This document shows, in pieces, positions 5,012 through 5,977 of a DNA stretch of 5,977 nt. Position 1 is the stretch's first letter. Every line of letters begins with the position of its first letter. Below the pieces are notes generated by a model. The model was not told the DNA's origin and searched no databases. It saw only the letters and a program-made list of their open reading frames with translations. This stretch comes from Deltaproteobacteria bacterium (lineage in GTDB: Bacteria; Desulfobacterota; DSM-4660; Desulfatiglandales; HGW-15), in NCBI GenBank assembly GCA_024641835.1, contig JAHECH010000303.1:1-5977 (forward strand), given 5' to 3'. Position numbers and translations under genes: made by a program.

Positions 5012-5317
5012 TGTGGATATAGTAGCAACGTTCTGGATCTAAAAATAGTCTGTTGCCATTCCGTGTGGCCGGTTGTATACGAAATGATGGGTATTGCGTT
5101 TCGACATGAAAACGTGCAGGTTAAGAGCTGTATGTACCAGTTTATGCCCGGAGCGTAACTATTGTGGCAAGTAGAGAATAATGTCCTTATTGATAAAATA
5201 ATATTTGTAACTGCTCATCCCTTTGCCCCTTTTAAAGAAACAGTGGAAGGATTTGAGGAGGTTCCTTTGTCAGATGAAGCAGTCGAAAAGGTCGCCCAGA
5301 AAAATGCGGCTAAGTAA
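5012..5317 (+). pseudogene. Amidohydrolase-2 pseudogene, C-terminal half
   Basis: This is the degraded C-terminal half of an amidohydrolase-2 protein. Frame 3 around 5016-5032 gives DIVATF, matching 'DDVATDFPDLK'. A shift near 5032 leads to frame 2: LDLKIVCCHSVWPVVYEMMG (5033-5092), IAFRHENVQV, then MYQFMPGA and an in-frame TAA at 5156-5158. After that stop the frame continues VENNVLIDKIIFVTAHPF (about 5171-5224), APFKETVEGFEEVPLSDEAV and a terminal TAA at 5315-5317. These match the subfamily consensus 'KIV.CHGGWPWV.E..G.AFRH.NV..SPDMY.FMPGA', 'D.ILFGTAHPFAPFKETVEGF' and 'LSDEAVEKVLYKNAARL'. There is one frameshift, one nonsense codon and altered conserved residues (GGWPWV to SVWPVV, SPDMY to KSCMY, LYKNAARLL shortened to AQKNAAK), so it is non-functional. 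It differs clearly in subfamily from the intact amidohydrolase just upstream, so it is not a simple tandem duplicate. Confidence 0.82.
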
Positions 5318-5341
5318 GAAGTGAACCTATTTTTGTTATAG

Positions 5342-5351
5342 AAAGGAGGAG
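5342..5351 (+). promoter_or_regulatory. Strong Shine-Dalgarno of the TRAP receptor
   Basis: AAAGGAGGAG ends 5 bases before the ATG at 5357. This is an excellent ribosome binding site and fixes the start of the TRAP solute-binding protein. Confidence 0.85.
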
Positions 5352-5356
5352 TTGTC

Positions 5357-5977
5357 ATGAAAGGCAGAATATCTAGAGGTTTTTTGTATCTGGTCGTTGG
5401 TTTTGGTGTGACCGTATTGTTCGGACTGGTAAGCTTTCAGGAAGCCTTCGCCGAGGAGCCTATCATCCTTAAACTCGCTGCAGTTAGCGCGCCAAAGCAA
5501 CCTTCCACGCTTGTGCTTGACAGATTTGCCGCGCGGATGAAAGAGCGGACGAACGGGAGAATCGTTGTCAGGGTTTATCCGAGTAATTCCTTGTATGGCC
5601 CCAGAGCTGCAGTAGAGGCGATGTTGAGTGGAGCCCTCGAGATGGTGGCTATAACCAATGGAAATTTATCTCCGTTCTCAAAGACGCTTAATTTCGTGGA
5701 TCTTCCTCTTTTAATCAATACGCGCGAGGAATTCTACAAGGTGGTCGAAGGTCCTCTCCGAGGATCTATCATGGCGAATATCCAGAAGGAATCCGGATTG
5801 AAGCCTCTTAACATGCAGCATATGGGGGGATTTCGATATATGTTTACGGCCAAAAAGGTGGCTTCGCCGGACGATCTTCGAGGGATGAAGATTCGAACCA
5901 CCACGTCTCCCATAGAGATGAATATCGTGAGAGCTTTTGGCGGACTACCAACTTTTGTCGATGCGTCGGAGATTTAT
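5357..5977 (+). CDS. TRAP transporter solute-binding protein, DctP family (3' truncated by window)
   Basis: This is the periplasmic receptor of a tripartite ATP-independent periplasmic (TRAP) transporter, which binds a small organic acid and delivers it to the DctQ/DctM membrane subunits. 207 of roughly 330-340 residues are visible, and the frame stays open to the window end. Residues 1-32 form a signal peptide: MKGRISR, a hydrophobic core (FLYLVVGFGVTVLFGLV) and a cleavage site at EAFA/EE. The mature part shows DctP landmarks: F..RM.ERTNGRIVVRVYP (about 53-75), G.R.AVEAMLSGALEM (82-97), FVDLPLLINTREEFYKVVEG (113-132) and LRGMKIRTTTSP (173-184), whose arginine in KIR is the usual carboxylate-binding residue. 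AFGGLPTFVDASEIY closes the visible part. The presence of the KIR arginine supports a carboxylate ligand; which one is unknown. The membrane subunits would be expected just downstream. The 40 bases before its start hold only the ribosome binding site, so any promoter must lie within the upstream pseudogene. Confidence 0.95.
   Translation, partial: MKGRISRGFLYLVVGFGVTVLFGLVSFQEAFAEEPIILKLAAVSAPKQPSTLVLDRFAARMKERTNGRIVVRVYPSNSLYGPRAAVEAMLSGALEMVAITNGNLSPFSKTLNFVDLPLLINTREEFYKVVEGPLRGSIMANIQKESGLKPLNMQHMGGFRYMFTAKKVASPDDLRGMKIRTTTSPIEMNIVRAFGGLPTFVDASEIY

Overview
The window looks like accessory, catabolic-island DNA from an anaerobic bacterium, most likely a deltaproteobacterium (Desulfobacterota) or a relative. 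This rests on gene content rather than any marker gene. A CaiC-like acyl-CoA ligase, amidohydrolase-2 proteins of the 'IDAR.RPP' type, an MmgE/PrpD fragment and a DctP-type TRAP solute receptor typically occur together in such organisms, in clusters that import and degrade organic acids. All recognisable genes, intact or broken, lie on the + strand.

Layout. Positions 3-605 hold the C-terminal third of an acyl-CoA synthetase. An uncharacterised conserved protein with a DPCGSGG motif and a C-x-H-C cluster follows 13 bases later (619-1368). Lipoyl synthase (lipA) is complete at 1476-2339. From its stop codon to about 3810 I find no intact gene. That stretch holds a decayed MmgE/PrpD fragment (2338 to about 2700), a long hairpin (2685-2721), a TetR/FadR-like operator and promoter with no gene behind it (2804-2852), and an internally deleted IS4-type insertion sequence (about 3014-3668). 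Its transposase C-terminus is readable without a stop at 3378-3650. A strong Shine-Dalgarno then leads a tiny ORF that overlaps the start of an intact amidohydrolase-2 protein (3888-4745). After it comes about 265 bases of unrecognised sequence, then the frameshifted C-terminal half of a second amidohydrolase from a different subfamily (about 5012-5317). The window ends inside a TRAP transporter solute-binding protein (5357 onward).

How the parts fit. The TRAP receptor would capture a carboxylate, the ligase would activate an acid to its CoA thioester, and the amidohydrolase would act on a ring-opened or carboxylated intermediate. lipA supplies lipoyl groups to 2-oxoacid dehydrogenases or the glycine cleavage system and may be a passenger. 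Two gene fragments, one transposon remnant and an orphan promoter among intact genes point to a locus that has been repeatedly rearranged and is partly decaying. I found no CRISPR array, tRNA, rRNA, toxin-antitoxin or defence system. The most unusual items are the amidohydrolase that lacks nearly all canonical metal ligands, the uncharacterised Cys-rich protein beside the ligase, and the orphan operator-promoter.
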